Assembly (NCBI RefSeq): GCF_010730055.1
Contig: NZ_AP022575.1
Span: forward strand, 2,790,001-2,854,000
Direction of reading: 5' to 3'
Length of the DNA stretch: 64,000 bases
Origin: Mycobacterium shinjukuense
Lineage (GTDB): Bacteria > Actinomycetota > Actinomycetes > Mycobacteriales > Mycobacteriaceae
The translations under genes were made by a program, and so were the position numbers. The notes beneath the pieces were generated by a model that saw only the letters and a list, made by a program, of their open reading frames with translations, ran no database searches and was not told the DNA's origin. Shown one piece after another: positions 17,926 to 26,505 of the stretch. The first letter of the stretch is position 1, and the number at the start of each line of letters is the position of its first letter.

Positions 17926-19152
17926 ATGCCCCTCTTACGGTCCGCCCTCCGCGCCGCATCATGCCTGGCCGCAGCGGCTCTCATGGTCGCTGTGCCGCCC
18001 GCCGACGCCGAGCCCAACGCGGAGGCCAATGCCGCCCCCGGAAACTGCCCGTACAAGGTGTCCACGCCGCCCGCGGTGGACTCCTCGGAGGTGCCCACCG
18101 CCGGGGAACCCCCGCTGCCGCTGGCGGTCCCCGCCACCCCGGTCGGCGGCACCGCGCTGGGCGGTTGCGGCATCATCACGGCACCCAACACCCCACCGGT
18201 GCCGGGCGACGTCTCCGCCGAGGCCTGGCTGGTGGCCGACCTGGACAGCGGCGCCGTCATCGCCGCCCGCGATCCGCACGGCCGGCACCGCCCGGCCAGC
18301 GTCATCAAGGTGCTGGTCGCGATGGCCGCCATCAACACGCTCAATCTCAACAAGTCGGTCGCCGGAACCGGGGACGACGCGGCCGTCGAGGGCACCAAGG
18401 TCGGCGTGGACGCCGACGGCAGCTACACCGTCAACCAGCTGCTGCACGGCCTGATGATGCATTCCGGCAACGATGCCGCCCACGCGCTGGCCGTCCAGCT
18501 GGGCGGCATGCAGGCCGCGCTGGAGAAGATCAACCTGCTGGCCGCCAAGCTGGGCGGGCGGGATACCCGGGTGGCGACACCGTCGGGGCTGGACGGGCCC
18601 GGCATGAGCACCTCGGCCTACGACATCGCCCTGTTCTACCGATACGCCTGGCAGAACCCCACCTTCGCCGACATCGTCGCGACCCGCACCTTCGACTTTC
18701 CCGGCCACGGCGACCATCCCGGTTACCAGCTGGAGAACGACAACCAGCTGCTCTACCGGTACCCGGGCGCGCTCGGCGGCAAGACCGGCTACACCGACGA
18801 TGCCGGCCAGACCTTCGTGGGGGCGGCCAACCGCAACGGCCGGCGGCTGATGGCCGTGCTGCTGCACGGCACCCGCCAGCCCATCGCCCCATGGGAACAG
18901 GCCGCGCATCTGCTGGACTACGGGTTCAGCACGCCCCAGGGCACCCAGGTCGGCGCTCTGGTCGAACCCGACCCCTCGCTGATGTCCGCCGGGCGGGACG
19001 CTCCCCGGCAGGCCGACGACGCCCGGGCGGCCGGGCTGATGTCGTCCGCCGACGCGCTGCCGGTGCGGGTGGGGGTGGCCGTGATCGGCACCATCATCGT
19101 GTTCGGATTGATCATGGTGGCACGCTCGATGAACGGCCGGCCGCAACACTAG
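17926..19152 (+). CDS. dacB1: D-alanyl-D-alanine carboxypeptidase DacB1 (penicillin-binding protein)
   Basis: Exported, membrane-anchored serine peptidase of 408 residues that trims the terminal D-Ala of peptidoglycan stem peptides. A signal peptide ends near ADAEP (about residue 28). The three penicillin-binding motifs are intact: S125-VIK128 (in RPASVIK), S180GN and K286TG. A single C-terminal helix (VGVAVIGTIIVFGLIMVA) should hold it in the membrane. A proline-rich linker with four cysteines lies between signal and catalytic domain. Start ATG 17926 fits both signal peptide and promoter. Confidence 0.93.
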   Translation: MPLLRSALRAASCLAAAALMVAVPPADAEPNAEANAAPGNCPYKVSTPPAVDSSEVPTAGEPPLPLAVPATPVGGTALGGCGIITAPNTPPVPGDVSAEAWLVADLDSGAVIAARDPHGRHRPASVIKVLVAMAAINTLNLNKSVAGTGDDAAVEGTKVGVDADGSYTVNQLLHGLMMHSGNDAAHALAVQLGGMQAALEKINLLAAKLGGRDTRVATPSGLDGPGMSTSAYDIALFYRYAWQNPTFADIVATRTFDFPGHGDHPGYQLENDNQLLYRYPGALGGKTGYTDDAGQTFVGAANRNGRRLMAVLLHGTRQPIAPWEQAAHLLDYGFSTPQGTQVGALVEPDPSLMSAGRDAPRQADDARAAGLMSSADALPVRVGVAVIGTIIVFGLIMVARSMNGRPQH

Positions 19153-19155
19153 ACT
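19150..19155 (+). promoter_or_regulatory. -10 box of the PH-like gene (leaderless)
   Basis: TAGACT overlaps the dacB1 stop codon and is followed by exactly 7 bases and the ATG at 19163, a typical leaderless start. Confidence 0.45.
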
Positions 19156-19162
19156 CGGCGAA

Positions 19163-19489
19163 ATGACTGCGCTGTATGAAGACGCCGGCCTAACACTGGA
19201 TGAGCACGGAATCACCATCCGGCGCTACTACTTTCCGCTGGGCGGGCACAAGCGGATCGCCTACACCGACATCCGTGGCGTCAAGACCGAGCCGATGAGC
19301 TGGCTTTCCGGCAAGGGCCGGTTCTGGGGGGCGTCCGACCCGCGCTACTGGTTCCCGCTCGACGTGCGCCGAGGCAGCAAGAACACGCTGCTGATTCTCG
19401 ACGTCGGCGCCCGGGTGCGGCCGTGCATCACCCCCGAGGATCCCGACCGCGTCCTCGAATTGCTGCGATCGCGGACACAGGTCAACTGA
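19163..19489 (+). CDS. Small PH-like (bacterial pleckstrin homology) domain protein
   Basis: A 108-residue protein with alternating beta strands and a C-terminal helix (DPDRVLELLRSR): LTLDEHGITIRRYYFPLGGHKRIAYTDI, then WFPLDVRR, TLLILDVG and PCITPEDPDRV. This pattern resembles bacterial PH domains, such as those recalled in mycobacterial conserved hypotheticals. No catalytic residues are apparent. Its 3' end overlaps the long form of sugI in another frame. Confidence is good that the gene is real, modest for the fold. Confidence 0.65.
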   Translation: MTALYEDAGLTLDEHGITIRRYYFPLGGHKRIAYTDIRGVKTEPMSWLSGKGRFWGASDPRYWFPLDVRRGSKNTLLILDVGARVRPCITPEDPDRVLELLRSRTQVN

Positions 19490-20865
19490 CCGGATCGTCG
19501 CCGCGGGGACTTCTGGTCGGGCTCACCGCGGCCAGCGTCGGCGTCCTCTACGGCTATGACCTGTCCACCATCGCGGGCGCGCTGCTGTTCCTCAGCGAGG
19601 AATTCGGACTCACCACCCGGCAGCAGGAACTGCTGACCACGACGGCGGTGATCGGCCAGATCGCCGGGGCGCTCACCGGCGGGGTCCTGGCCAACGCGAT
19701 CGGGCGGAAAAGGTCGATGGTGCTCATCCTGGCCTGCTACGTGGCGTTCGCGGTGCTGGCGGCGGCGGCCGTGGCGGTGCCGATGTTGGTGGTGGCGCGG
19801 CTGTTGATGGGGGTGACGATCGGGGTGTCGGTGGTGGTGGTCCCGGTGTATGTGGCCGAGTCGGCGCCGGCCGCGGTGCGCGGGTCGTTGCTGACCGCCT
19901 ACCAGGTGGCGACGATCAGCGGCATCATCGTCGGCTACCTGGTCGGCTATCTGCTGGCCGGGTCGCAGGGCTGGCGCGCGATGCTGGGACTGGCCGCCGT
20001 GCCCGCCACACTGCTGCTGCCGTTGGTGCTGCGCATGCCCGATACCGCCCGCTGGTACCTGTTCAAGGGCCGGGCCGACGACGCGCGCCGCGCGCTGCTG
20101 CGGGTCCAGCCGGAGGCCACCGTGGACACCGAGCTGGCCGACATCGCCGGCGCGCTGGGCGAAGGCAGCGGCGGTGTCGGGGAGATGCTGCGCCGGCCGT
20201 ATCTGCGGGCCACCCTGTTCGTCGTCGCGCTGGGCTTCCTCGTCCAGATCACCGGGATCAACGCGATCATCTATTACATCCCACGGATCTTTGCGGCCAT
20301 GGGCTTCGAGGGCTATTTCGCGCTGCTGGCGCTGCCGGCACTGGTGCAGGTCGCCGGCTTGGCGGCGGTGTGTGTCTCGCTGCTGCTGGTCGACCGGCTG
20401 GGCCGGCGCCCGATCCTGCTGTCGGGCATCGCGATGATGATCGCCGCCGATGCGGTACTGGTCGCGGTATTCGCCATCGAGTCCGACAGCCGCGCCGCGC
20501 TGGTCTCCGGATTCGGCGGTGTGCTGCTGTTCATCATCGGGTTCAGCTTCGGGTTCGGCGCTTTGGTCTGGGTGTACGCCGGCGAGAGCTTCCCGTCGCG
20601 GCTGCGGTCGATGGGTTCGAGCGTGATGCTCACCTCGACCCTGACGGCCAACGCGTTGGTCGCCGCCTTCTCGCTGAGCATGTTGCATTTGCTGGGCGGC
20701 GCAGGCGTTTTCGCGGTGTTCGGGGTGCTGGCCGTGGTTGCTTTCGCCGTGGTGTACCGGTATGCGCCGGAGACCAAGGGCCGCAAGCTCGAGGAGATCC
20801 GCCTGTTCTGGGAGAACGGCGGACGCTGGCCGGATGAGCGGTCCGCGGTCGTGGAGACACCGTGA
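19423..20865 (+). CDS. sugI: Sugar transporter of the major facilitator superfamily, SugI-like
   Basis: Twelve-helix sugar porter. Motifs: GVLYGYDLSTIAGAL in helix 1, NAIGRKRSM (G-R-K/R loop 2-3), PVYVAESAPAAVRGSLLTAYQV, QITGINAIIYYIPRIF in helix 7, DRLGRRP in loop 8-9 and YAPETKGRKLEEI at the end. The start is uncertain: GTG 19423 is the only ordinary start before helix 1 and overlaps the PH-like gene by 67 bases. The residue aligned with the H37Rv initiator methionine appears to be an ATC. Its stop overlaps the nagA start (GTGA), suggesting import and processing of an amino sugar in one unit; the substrate is not proven. Confidence 0.88.
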   Translation: MHHPRGSRPRPRIAAIADTGQLTGSSPRGLLVGLTAASVGVLYGYDLSTIAGALLFLSEEFGLTTRQQELLTTTAVIGQIAGALTGGVLANAIGRKRSMVLILACYVAFAVLAAAAVAVPMLVVARLLMGVTIGVSVVVVPVYVAESAPAAVRGSLLTAYQVATISGIIVGYLVGYLLAGSQGWRAMLGLAAVPATLLLPLVLRMPDTARWYLFKGRADDARRALLRVQPEATVDTELADIAGALGEGSGGVGEMLRRPYLRATLFVVALGFLVQITGINAIIYYIPRIFAAMGFEGYFALLALPALVQVAGLAAVCVSLLLVDRLGRRPILLSGIAMMIAADAVLVAVFAIESDSRAALVSGFGGVLLFIIGFSFGFGALVWVYAGESFPSRLRSMGSSVMLTSTLTANALVAAFSLSMLHLLGGAGVFAVFGVLAVVAFAVVYRYAPETKGRKLEEIRLFWENGGRWPDERSAVVETP

Positions 20866-22013
20866 CCCTGCTGTCCGCCGGTGCGGTCGCCATTGACGGA
20901 CGGCTTTGCCGGCCCGGCTGGGTGCGGACGGCCGGCCGACGGATTCTGGCCTGCGGGGCCGGCGCACCGCCGGCGGTGGCCGACGCCGACTTCCCCGATT
21001 CGATCGTGGTGCCCGGCTTTGTCGACATGCACGTGCATGGTGGCGCCGGCGCGTCCTTCTGCGACGCCGACGCGGCCCGCGTCGCCGCGGCGGCGCGGTT
21101 TCACCAGCGGCACGGCACCACCACCATGCTGGCCAGCCTGGTCACCGCCGCGCCCGAGCCGCTGCTTTGCGCGGTGCGCGCCCTGACCGAGGCCACCCGG
21201 TTGGGCACCGTCGCGGGCATCCATCTGGAGGGACCGTGGCTGAGCCGGGCGCGGTGCGGGGCACACGATCCCGAATGGACCCGGGCCCCGGACCCCGCGG
21301 AGATCGACGCGCTGCTCGCCGCCGCCGACGGCACCATCCGGATGGTCACGCTCGCCCCCGAGCTGCCCGGCAGCACCAAAGCGATCCGGCGGCTGCGGGA
21401 CGCGGGAGTGGTTGTCGCCGTGGGACATACCGACGCCACCTACCAGCAGACCACCCGGGCGCTCGCGCTGGGCGCCTCGGTGGGCACCCACCTGTGCAAC
21501 GCGATGGCGCCGCTGCACCATCGCGAACCCGGACCCGTGCTGGCGTTGCTGGCCGACCCGCGGGTGACCGTGGAAATCATCGCCGACGGTGTGCACGTCC
21601 ACCCCGACGTGGTGCGGGCGGTGATTGGCGCCGCTGGGCCGCACCGGGTGGCGCTGGTCACCGACGCGATCGCCGCGGCCGGCCACGGCGACGGCGGCTA
21701 CCGCCTCGGACCGGTGGAGATCGAGGTCCGGGGCGGGGTGGCGCGGGTGGCCGGCACGTCGACCATCGCCGGTGGCACCGCCACCATGGACCGGCTGTTT
21801 CGCGCCGTGGCCGGCGCTGGGGGCTCGCGGACCGATGACGCGCTGCTCGCGGCCGTCCAGATGACCTCGGCGACGCCGGCGCGCGCGCTTGGGCTCGACG
21901 GGGTCGGTGCGCTTCGGTCCGGCTACGACGCCAATCTTGTTGTGCTCGACCAGGATCTGCGGGTGAGCGCGGTGATGGCCAACGGTGACTGGCGGGTGCG
22001 GGCGGGCGGCTAG
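20862..22013 (+). CDS. nagA: N-acetylglucosamine-6-phosphate deacetylase NagA
   Basis: Amidohydrolase (383 residues) that removes acetate from GlcNAc-6-phosphate during amino-sugar and cell-wall recycling. PGFVDMHVHGG is the HxH metal motif, HLEGPWLS (usually HLEGPFLS) holds the metal-ligand Glu, GHTDA and HLCNAMAPLHHREPG supply later metal/phosphate residues, and VTDAIAAAG carries the catalytic aspartate. Starts GTG at 20862, overlapping the sugI stop, so the two are probably co-translated. The 3' end overlaps the opposite-strand membrane gene by four bases. Confidence 0.92.
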   Translation: MTLLSAGAVAIDGRLCRPGWVRTAGRRILACGAGAPPAVADADFPDSIVVPGFVDMHVHGGAGASFCDADAARVAAAARFHQRHGTTTMLASLVTAAPEPLLCAVRALTEATRLGTVAGIHLEGPWLSRARCGAHDPEWTRAPDPAEIDALLAAADGTIRMVTLAPELPGSTKAIRRLRDAGVVVAVGHTDATYQQTTRALALGASVGTHLCNAMAPLHHREPGPVLALLADPRVTVEIIADGVHVHPDVVRAVIGAAGPHRVALVTDAIAAAGHGDGGYRLGPVEIEVRGGVARVAGTSTIAGGTATMDRLFRAVAGAGGSRTDDALLAAVQMTSATPARALGLDGVGALRSGYDANLVVLDQDLRVSAVMANGDWRVRAGG

Positions 22014-22924
22014 CCCCGCAGTCGGCGTCCGCGGGCCAACCGCGGATCTTGCTGCGATGCGGTGGCCGCCCAGGCGGTGGCGAACAAGACCAGATAGCCG
22101 GTGACGTTGCCGAACACCATCAATCCCAGCACCGGCCCGAACGCGGCGCCCGCCGGGCTGCGCAGCACCAGTTGCAGGTAGATCGACGCCACCTGCTTGA
22201 ACAACTCGAATCCGACGGCTGCCATCAACCCGGCCCGCATCGAGGTGACCAGATGCACCGGCGCCCGCGGCAGCCGGGCGATCATCCAGGTGAACAGCAG
22301 CCACGACACCAGCAGCGAGATCAGCAGCGAGACACCTCGAAAGATCTCGTCGAACACCGAGAGTCGTGGTATTTCAAGCCATCTCAGCACCGCGGCCATC
22401 GGTCTGGCATGACCGAGCGCGGTCAGCGCGATGGTGAGCGTGAGCACCGCGAACGTGCCCACCAAGGCCGCCAGATCCGACGCCTTGGTCCGCAGGTAGC
22501 CGGCCGGATCGACCGCCTGGCCCCACATCGCGCTCAGCGCGACGCGCAGGTGCGACATCCAGCCCAGACCCGCCCAGGCCGCGGTGACCAGGCCGATAAC
22601 CCCGACGGATGCGCGCGCGTTGATCGCCGAGTTCATCAGGTCCACCAGCTGCTGTCCCAAAGCGCCCGACACCGAGGCCCGGATCCGGTCGTGAATCATG
22701 TTGAGCACCTGTGGGTTTCGCGACAGCGCGAATCCGGCCACCGCGAAGCCGACCATCAGCAAGGGAAACAGCGCGAAGATCGTGTAGTAGGTGAGGCCGG
22801 CGGCGAAGAACCCGCCATTGCGGTCCTGGAAGCGGGTGTGGGCGCGCAGCAGATGGTCGAGCCAGCCGAACCGCGCCCGCAGCCGATCAAGGATCCCCGG
22901 CTTGGCCGGTTCGCTGATCGTCAA
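22010..22924 (-). CDS. YihY/BrkB-family inner-membrane protein, Rv3335c-like
   Basis: A 304-residue membrane protein with about six hydrophobic helices after a short soluble N-terminus. FFAAGLTYYTIFALFPLLMVG is the hallmark YihY/BrkB start, followed by LVTAAWAGLGWMSHLRVAL and APVHLVTSMRAGLMAAVGFELFKQ. Earlier claims that this family was RNase BN are not followed here; function is unknown. TTG at 22924 is used as start because it lies 5 bases after the trpS stop and leaves a normal N-terminus. It is probably co-transcribed with trpS. Confidence 0.85.
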   Translation of the reverse strand: MTISEPAKPGILDRLRARFGWLDHLLRAHTRFQDRNGGFFAAGLTYYTIFALFPLLMVGFAVAGFALSRNPQVLNMIHDRIRASVSGALGQQLVDLMNSAINARASVGVIGLVTAAWAGLGWMSHLRVALSAMWGQAVDPAGYLRTKASDLAALVGTFAVLTLTIALTALGHARPMAAVLRWLEIPRLSVFDEIFRGVSLLISLLVSWLLFTWMIARLPRAPVHLVTSMRAGLMAAVGFELFKQVASIYLQLVLRSPAGAAFGPVLGLMVFGNVTGYLVLFATAWAATASQQDPRLARGRRLRG

Positions 22925-22929
22925 GCGTG

Positions 22930-23949
22930 CTACCCCCGTGACGGAAGGAAACCCAACCGATCGTAAACCCGCTGAACGGTTTTGCTGGCCACGTCCTCGG
23001 CCCTCCTGGCACCGGCGGCCAGCACGGCCTCCAATTCGGCGGGATCCGAGGTGAGTTCGTCCACCCGCGCCTTGATCGGGCCAACGAATTCGACGACGGC
23101 CTCGGCGGTGTCCTTCTTCAGGTCGCCGTAGCCGTGCCCGACATAGCGCTGCACCAGGGTGTCGATGTCGACACCGGTGATCGCCGACTGGATGCGAAGC
23201 AGGTTCGACACCCCCGGCTTGGCGTGGGTGTCGTAGCGGATCTCGCGTTCACTGTCGGTCACGGCGGCGCGAATCTTCTTGGCGGACAACGCCGGATCAT
23301 CGAGCAGGCTGATCAACCCGGCGTCGGTGCTGGCCGACTTGCTCATCTTCGACGTCGGGTCCTGCAGGTCGTAGATCTTGGCGGTCATCGTGGGGATGAG
23401 CACGTCGGGAACCACGAAAGTGTCCGGGAAACGGCTGTTGAACCGCTGCGCGACGTCGCGCGCCAGCTCCAGGTGTTGGCGCTGGTCCTCGCCCACGGGC
23501 ACCAGATCGGTGTCGTAGGCCAGCACGTCGGCGGCCTGCAGCACCGGGTAGGTGAACAGCCCGACGGTGGTGGATTCGGCGCCCTGACGCGCCGACTTGT
23601 CCTTGAACTGGGTCATCCGCGACGCCTGCCCGAAGCCGGTGAAGCAGCCCAGCACCCACGCCAACTGGCTGTGGGCGGGCACGTGGCTTTGCACGAAGAC
23701 GGTGCTGCGATCCGGGTCGACACCCAGCGCCAGGTACTGCGCCGCGGTGATCAGGGTGCGTCGCCGCAGCGCGTTGGGCTCCTGCGGGAGGGTAATGGCG
23801 TGCAGGTCGACCACGCAGAAAAACGCCTCGTAGTCATCCTGCAGCGGCACCCACTGGGTGATGGCGCCCAAAGCGTTGCCCAGGTGCAGCGAGTCGGACG
23901 TCGGCTGCACGCCCGAGAAGATCCGGCGCGGTCCGGTAGCGGTGCTCAT
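22930..23949 (-). CDS. trpS: Tryptophanyl-tRNA synthetase
   Basis: Class I aminoacyl-tRNA synthetase, 339 residues, normal length. The class signatures are SLHLGNALG (HIGH-type, about residues 20-24) and SKMSKS. Tryptophan/ATP pocket segments such as RMTQFKDKSA, LMYPVLQAADVL-like (here FTYPVLQAADVL) and PVGEDQRQHLELARD are intact. The ATG at 23949 has GGAG upstream. It heads a two-gene leftward unit with the YihY-type gene and diverges from the alpha/beta hydrolase. Confidence 0.95.
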   Translation of the reverse strand: MSTATGPRRIFSGVQPTSDSLHLGNALGAITQWVPLQDDYEAFFCVVDLHAITLPQEPNALRRRTLITAAQYLALGVDPDRSTVFVQSHVPAHSQLAWVLGCFTGFGQASRMTQFKDKSARQGAESTTVGLFTYPVLQAADVLAYDTDLVPVGEDQRQHLELARDVAQRFNSRFPDTFVVPDVLIPTMTAKIYDLQDPTSKMSKSASTDAGLISLLDDPALSAKKIRAAVTDSEREIRYDTHAKPGVSNLLRIQSAITGVDIDTLVQRYVGHGYGDLKKDTAEAVVEFVGPIKARVDELTSDPAELEAVLAAGARRAEDVASKTVQRVYDRLGFLPSRG

Positions 23950-24019
23950 GATGCTCCGATCTTGTCACGCGGCCACGAACCGGGTGCGCGCACGCTTGCG
24001 GTACCGGCGGTACCGCATT

Positions 24020-24025
24020 TACTGT
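24020..24025 (+). promoter_or_regulatory. -10 box of the alpha/beta hydrolase gene (leaderless)
   Basis: TACTGT is followed by 7 bases and the ATG at 24033, again the TANNNT-N7-ATG leaderless arrangement. Confidence 0.45.
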
Positions 24026-24032
24026 CGGCAGC

Positions 24033-24887
24033 ATGCGTCGTCGTCCGCTCGGTCGCGAGCCGATCCGCCTGGGCGCCGGGGAACCCGTCCTGCTCCTCCA
24101 CCCGTTCCTGATGTCCCAGACGGTATGGACGGTGGTGGCGGCCCGGCTGGCCGGCACCGGCCGCTACCAGGTTTTCGCCCCGACGCTGGCCGGGCACAAC
24201 GGCGGGCCGCGCGCGGGAACCTGGTTTTTGTCCTCCGCGGTGCTGGCCGACCACGTCGAGCGGCAAATGGACGAGCTGGGCTGGGCGAGCGCGCACATCG
24301 TCGGGAACTCGCTGGGCGGCTGGGTGGCCTTCGAGCTGGAACGGCGCGGGCGGGCGCGCAGCGTCACCGGGATCGCCCCGGCGGGCGGGTGGACGCGGTG
24401 GAGCCCAGCCAAGTTCGAGGTGATCGCCAAGTTCGTGCTGGGTGTTCCGCTGTTGGTGCTCGCCCGGTTGTTCGGGCCGCGGGTGTTGCGGCTGCCGTTC
24501 AGCCGCCGGTTGGCCACCTACGCGATCAGCGCATCCCCCGACGGGGTCAGCGACGCCGAACTGGTCGGCATCGTCGACGACGTCGCGCATTGCCCCGCCT
24601 ACTTCCAACTGCTCATCAAGGCGCTGCTGCTGCCCGGCCTGCAGGAGCTTGCGGAGAACGCCGTCCCGGCGCACCTGGTGATCTGCGGGAAGGACCGGAT
24701 CGTGCCCGCACCCCGGTTCAGCCGGCATTTCACCACCCACCTGCCCGACGACCACCGGGTCACCGTGCTCGACGACGTCGGGCACGTTCCGATGTTCGAG
24801 GCGCCGGGACGCATCACCGAGGTGATCGTCGACTTTCTCGACGACTGCGTCCGGTCGGCCCGGGCCGTGCAGCCGCCGGCCAGCTAG
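24033..24887 (+). CDS. Alpha/beta hydrolase, intact equivalent of Rv3337/Rv3338
   Basis: A 284-residue alpha/beta hydrolase with LLHPFLMSQ as the HxxxG-like oxyanion loop, GNSLGGW as the nucleophile elbow, GKDRIV with the acid and GHVPMFE with the histidine, so the triad is complete. A helical cap lies between the elbow and the acid (about residues 120-200). No signal peptide. In H37Rv this locus is annotated, as I recall, as two short ORFs, which would be a split gene; here it is whole. A perfect 24-bp stem follows. Confidence 0.85.
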   Translation: MRRRPLGREPIRLGAGEPVLLLHPFLMSQTVWTVVAARLAGTGRYQVFAPTLAGHNGGPRAGTWFLSSAVLADHVERQMDELGWASAHIVGNSLGGWVAFELERRGRARSVTGIAPAGGWTRWSPAKFEVIAKFVLGVPLLVLARLFGPRVLRLPFSRRLATYAISASPDGVSDAELVGIVDDVAHCPAYFQLLIKALLLPGLQELAENAVPAHLVICGKDRIVPAPRFSRHFTTHLPDDHRVTVLDDVGHVPMFEAPGRITEVIVDFLDDCVRSARAVQPPAS

Positions 24888-24895
24888 CGGAGCGC

Positions 24896-24951
24896 GAGCA
24901 GACGCAAAAGCCCCCGAAACTGCACATTTTCGGGGGCTTTTGCGTCTGCTC
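24896..24951. terminator. Long palindrome after the hydrolase gene (GAGCAGACGCAAAA family, copy 2)
   Basis: Two perfect 24-base arms (24896-24919 and 24928-24951) with an 8-base loop start 8 bases after the stop codon. The outer part GAGCAGACGCAAAA is identical to the palindrome after sdhB; the inner part is different (GCCCCCGAAA) yet still fully paired. It separates the hydrolase from the SAM-IV riboswitch transcript and probably terminates transcription in both directions. Confidence 0.78.
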
Positions 24952-24976
24952 AACCAGCTGCGATAGGCTTCACCAC

Positions 24977-25118
24977 GGTCATGAGCGCCAGCGTCAAGCC
25001 CCGGCTTGCTGGCCGGCAACCCTCCAACCGCGGTGGGGTGCCCCGGGTGATGACCAGGTTGAGTAGCCAGACCTGGCTACGCGGCAAGCGCGGGTCCGCC
25101 GTGACGGGCCCCTGAGCA
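24977..25118 (+). ncRNA. SAM-IV riboswitch upstream of metC
   Basis: GGTCATGAG (24977) pairs with GATGACC (25049-25055) as the outer stem. CAGCGTCAAGCCCCGGCTTGCTGGC, GGCAACCCTCC and GCGGTGGGGTGCC reproduce the SAM-I/SAM-IV core. A following CAGG...GTAGCCAGACCTGGCTAC hairpin and a trailing part typical of SAM-IV lie before metC. It senses S-adenosylmethionine and should repress the methionine genes. Boundaries are approximate. Confidence 0.88.
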
Positions 25119-25135
25119 GACAGGGAAGCAGCCTC

Positions 25136-26494
25136 ATGAGCGCCGAAGGCAGTAATACCGACGCGGACCCGACCGCGCATTGGTCATTCGAGACCAAACA
25201 GATTCACGCCGGCCAGCGCCCGGACGCGGCCACCAACGCCCGGGCGCTGCCGATCTACCAGACCACGTCGTACACCTTCGACGACACCGCGCACGCCGCC
25301 GCCCTGTTCGGGCTGCAGGTGCCGGGCAACATCTACACCCGGATCGGCAACCCCACCACCGACGTGATCGAGCAGCGCGTCGCCGCGCTCGAGGGCGGGG
25401 TGGCCGCGCTGTTCCTGTCCTCCGGGCAGGCCGCGGAGACCTTCGCCATCCTGAACCTGGCGGGTGCGGGCGATCACATCGTGTCCAGCCCGCGGCTGTA
25501 CGGCGGCACCTACAACCTGTTCCACTATTCGCTGGCCAAGCTCGGCGTCGACGTCGGCTTCGTCGACGATCCCGACGATCCGCAGTCCTGGCAGGCGGCG
25601 GTCCGGCCGAACACCAAGGCGTTTTTCGCCGAGACCATCTCCAACCCACAGATCGACGTGCTGGACACCCCGGCGGTCTCCCAGGTCGCCCACCGCAACG
25701 GAGTGCCGCTGATCGTCGACAACACCATCGCCACGCCGTACCTGATCCAGCCGTTGGCGCAGGGCGCCGACATCGTGGTGCACTCGGCCACCAAATACCT
25801 GGGCGGGCACGGCGCCGCGATCGCCGGGGTGATCGTCGACGGCGGTGCCTTCGACTGGACGCGGGGCCGATTCCCCGGCTTCACCACACCCGATCCCAGC
25901 TACCACGGCGTGGTGTTCGCCGAGCTGGGGCCGCCGGCGTTTGCGCTGAAGGCTCGCGTGCAGCTGCTGCGCGATCTCGGCTCGGCGGCCTCGCCGTTCA
26001 ACGCGTTCCTGGTGGCCCTGGGGCTGGAAACGCTGAGCCTGCGGATCGAGCGGCACGTGGCCAACGCCCAGCGGGTCGCCGAGTTTCTGGACTCCCGTGA
26101 CGAGGTGTTGTCGGTCAACTATGCGGGCCTGCCCAGTTCGCCTTGGTACCAGCGGGCCAAGCGGCTCGCGCCCAAGGGCGTGGGAGCGGTGCTGTCGTTC
26201 GAGCTGGCCGGTGGCGTCGAGGCCGGCACGGCATTCGTCAACGCGCTCAAACTGCACAGCCACGTCGCCAACATCGGCGACGTGCGCTCGCTGGTGATCC
26301 ACCCGGCGTCGACCACCCACGCCCAACTGAGCCCCACCGAGCAGCTGGCCACCGGCGTGAGCCCCGGGCTGGTGCGTTTAGCTGTGGGCATCGAAGGTAT
26401 CGACGATATCCTGGCCGACCTGGAACTCGGCTTTGCCGCGGCCCGCAAGGTCGGCGAACGCAGCGGCGACTCGACGTCCGTGGCGGCCCGCTGA
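25136..26494 (+). CDS. metC: O-acetylhomoserine sulfhydrylase (annotated metC in H37Rv; MetY type)
   Basis: PLP enzyme of the Cys/Met-metabolism family, 452 residues, making homocysteine from O-acetylhomoserine and sulfide. Landmarks: PIYQTTSYTFDDT, YTRIGNPTTDVIEQRVAALEGG, SSGQAAETF, VDNTIATPYLIQP and SATK220YLGGHG with the Schiff-base lysine. The longer insert region (about 230-280) is typical of the MetY group rather than cystathionine beta-lyases, so the product name follows chemistry more than the symbol. ATG 25136 has AGGGAAG upstream. Regulated by the SAM-IV riboswitch; metX follows 11 bases downstream. Confidence 0.92.
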   Translation: MSAEGSNTDADPTAHWSFETKQIHAGQRPDAATNARALPIYQTTSYTFDDTAHAAALFGLQVPGNIYTRIGNPTTDVIEQRVAALEGGVAALFLSSGQAAETFAILNLAGAGDHIVSSPRLYGGTYNLFHYSLAKLGVDVGFVDDPDDPQSWQAAVRPNTKAFFAETISNPQIDVLDTPAVSQVAHRNGVPLIVDNTIATPYLIQPLAQGADIVVHSATKYLGGHGAAIAGVIVDGGAFDWTRGRFPGFTTPDPSYHGVVFAELGPPAFALKARVQLLRDLGSAASPFNAFLVALGLETLSLRIERHVANAQRVAEFLDSRDEVLSVNYAGLPSSPWYQRAKRLAPKGVGAVLSFELAGGVEAGTAFVNALKLHSHVANIGDVRSLVIHPASTTHAQLSPTEQLATGVSPGLVRLAVGIEGIDDILADLELGFAAARKVGERSGDSTSVAAR

Positions 26495-26505
26495 GGAGCA
26501 CCGAC

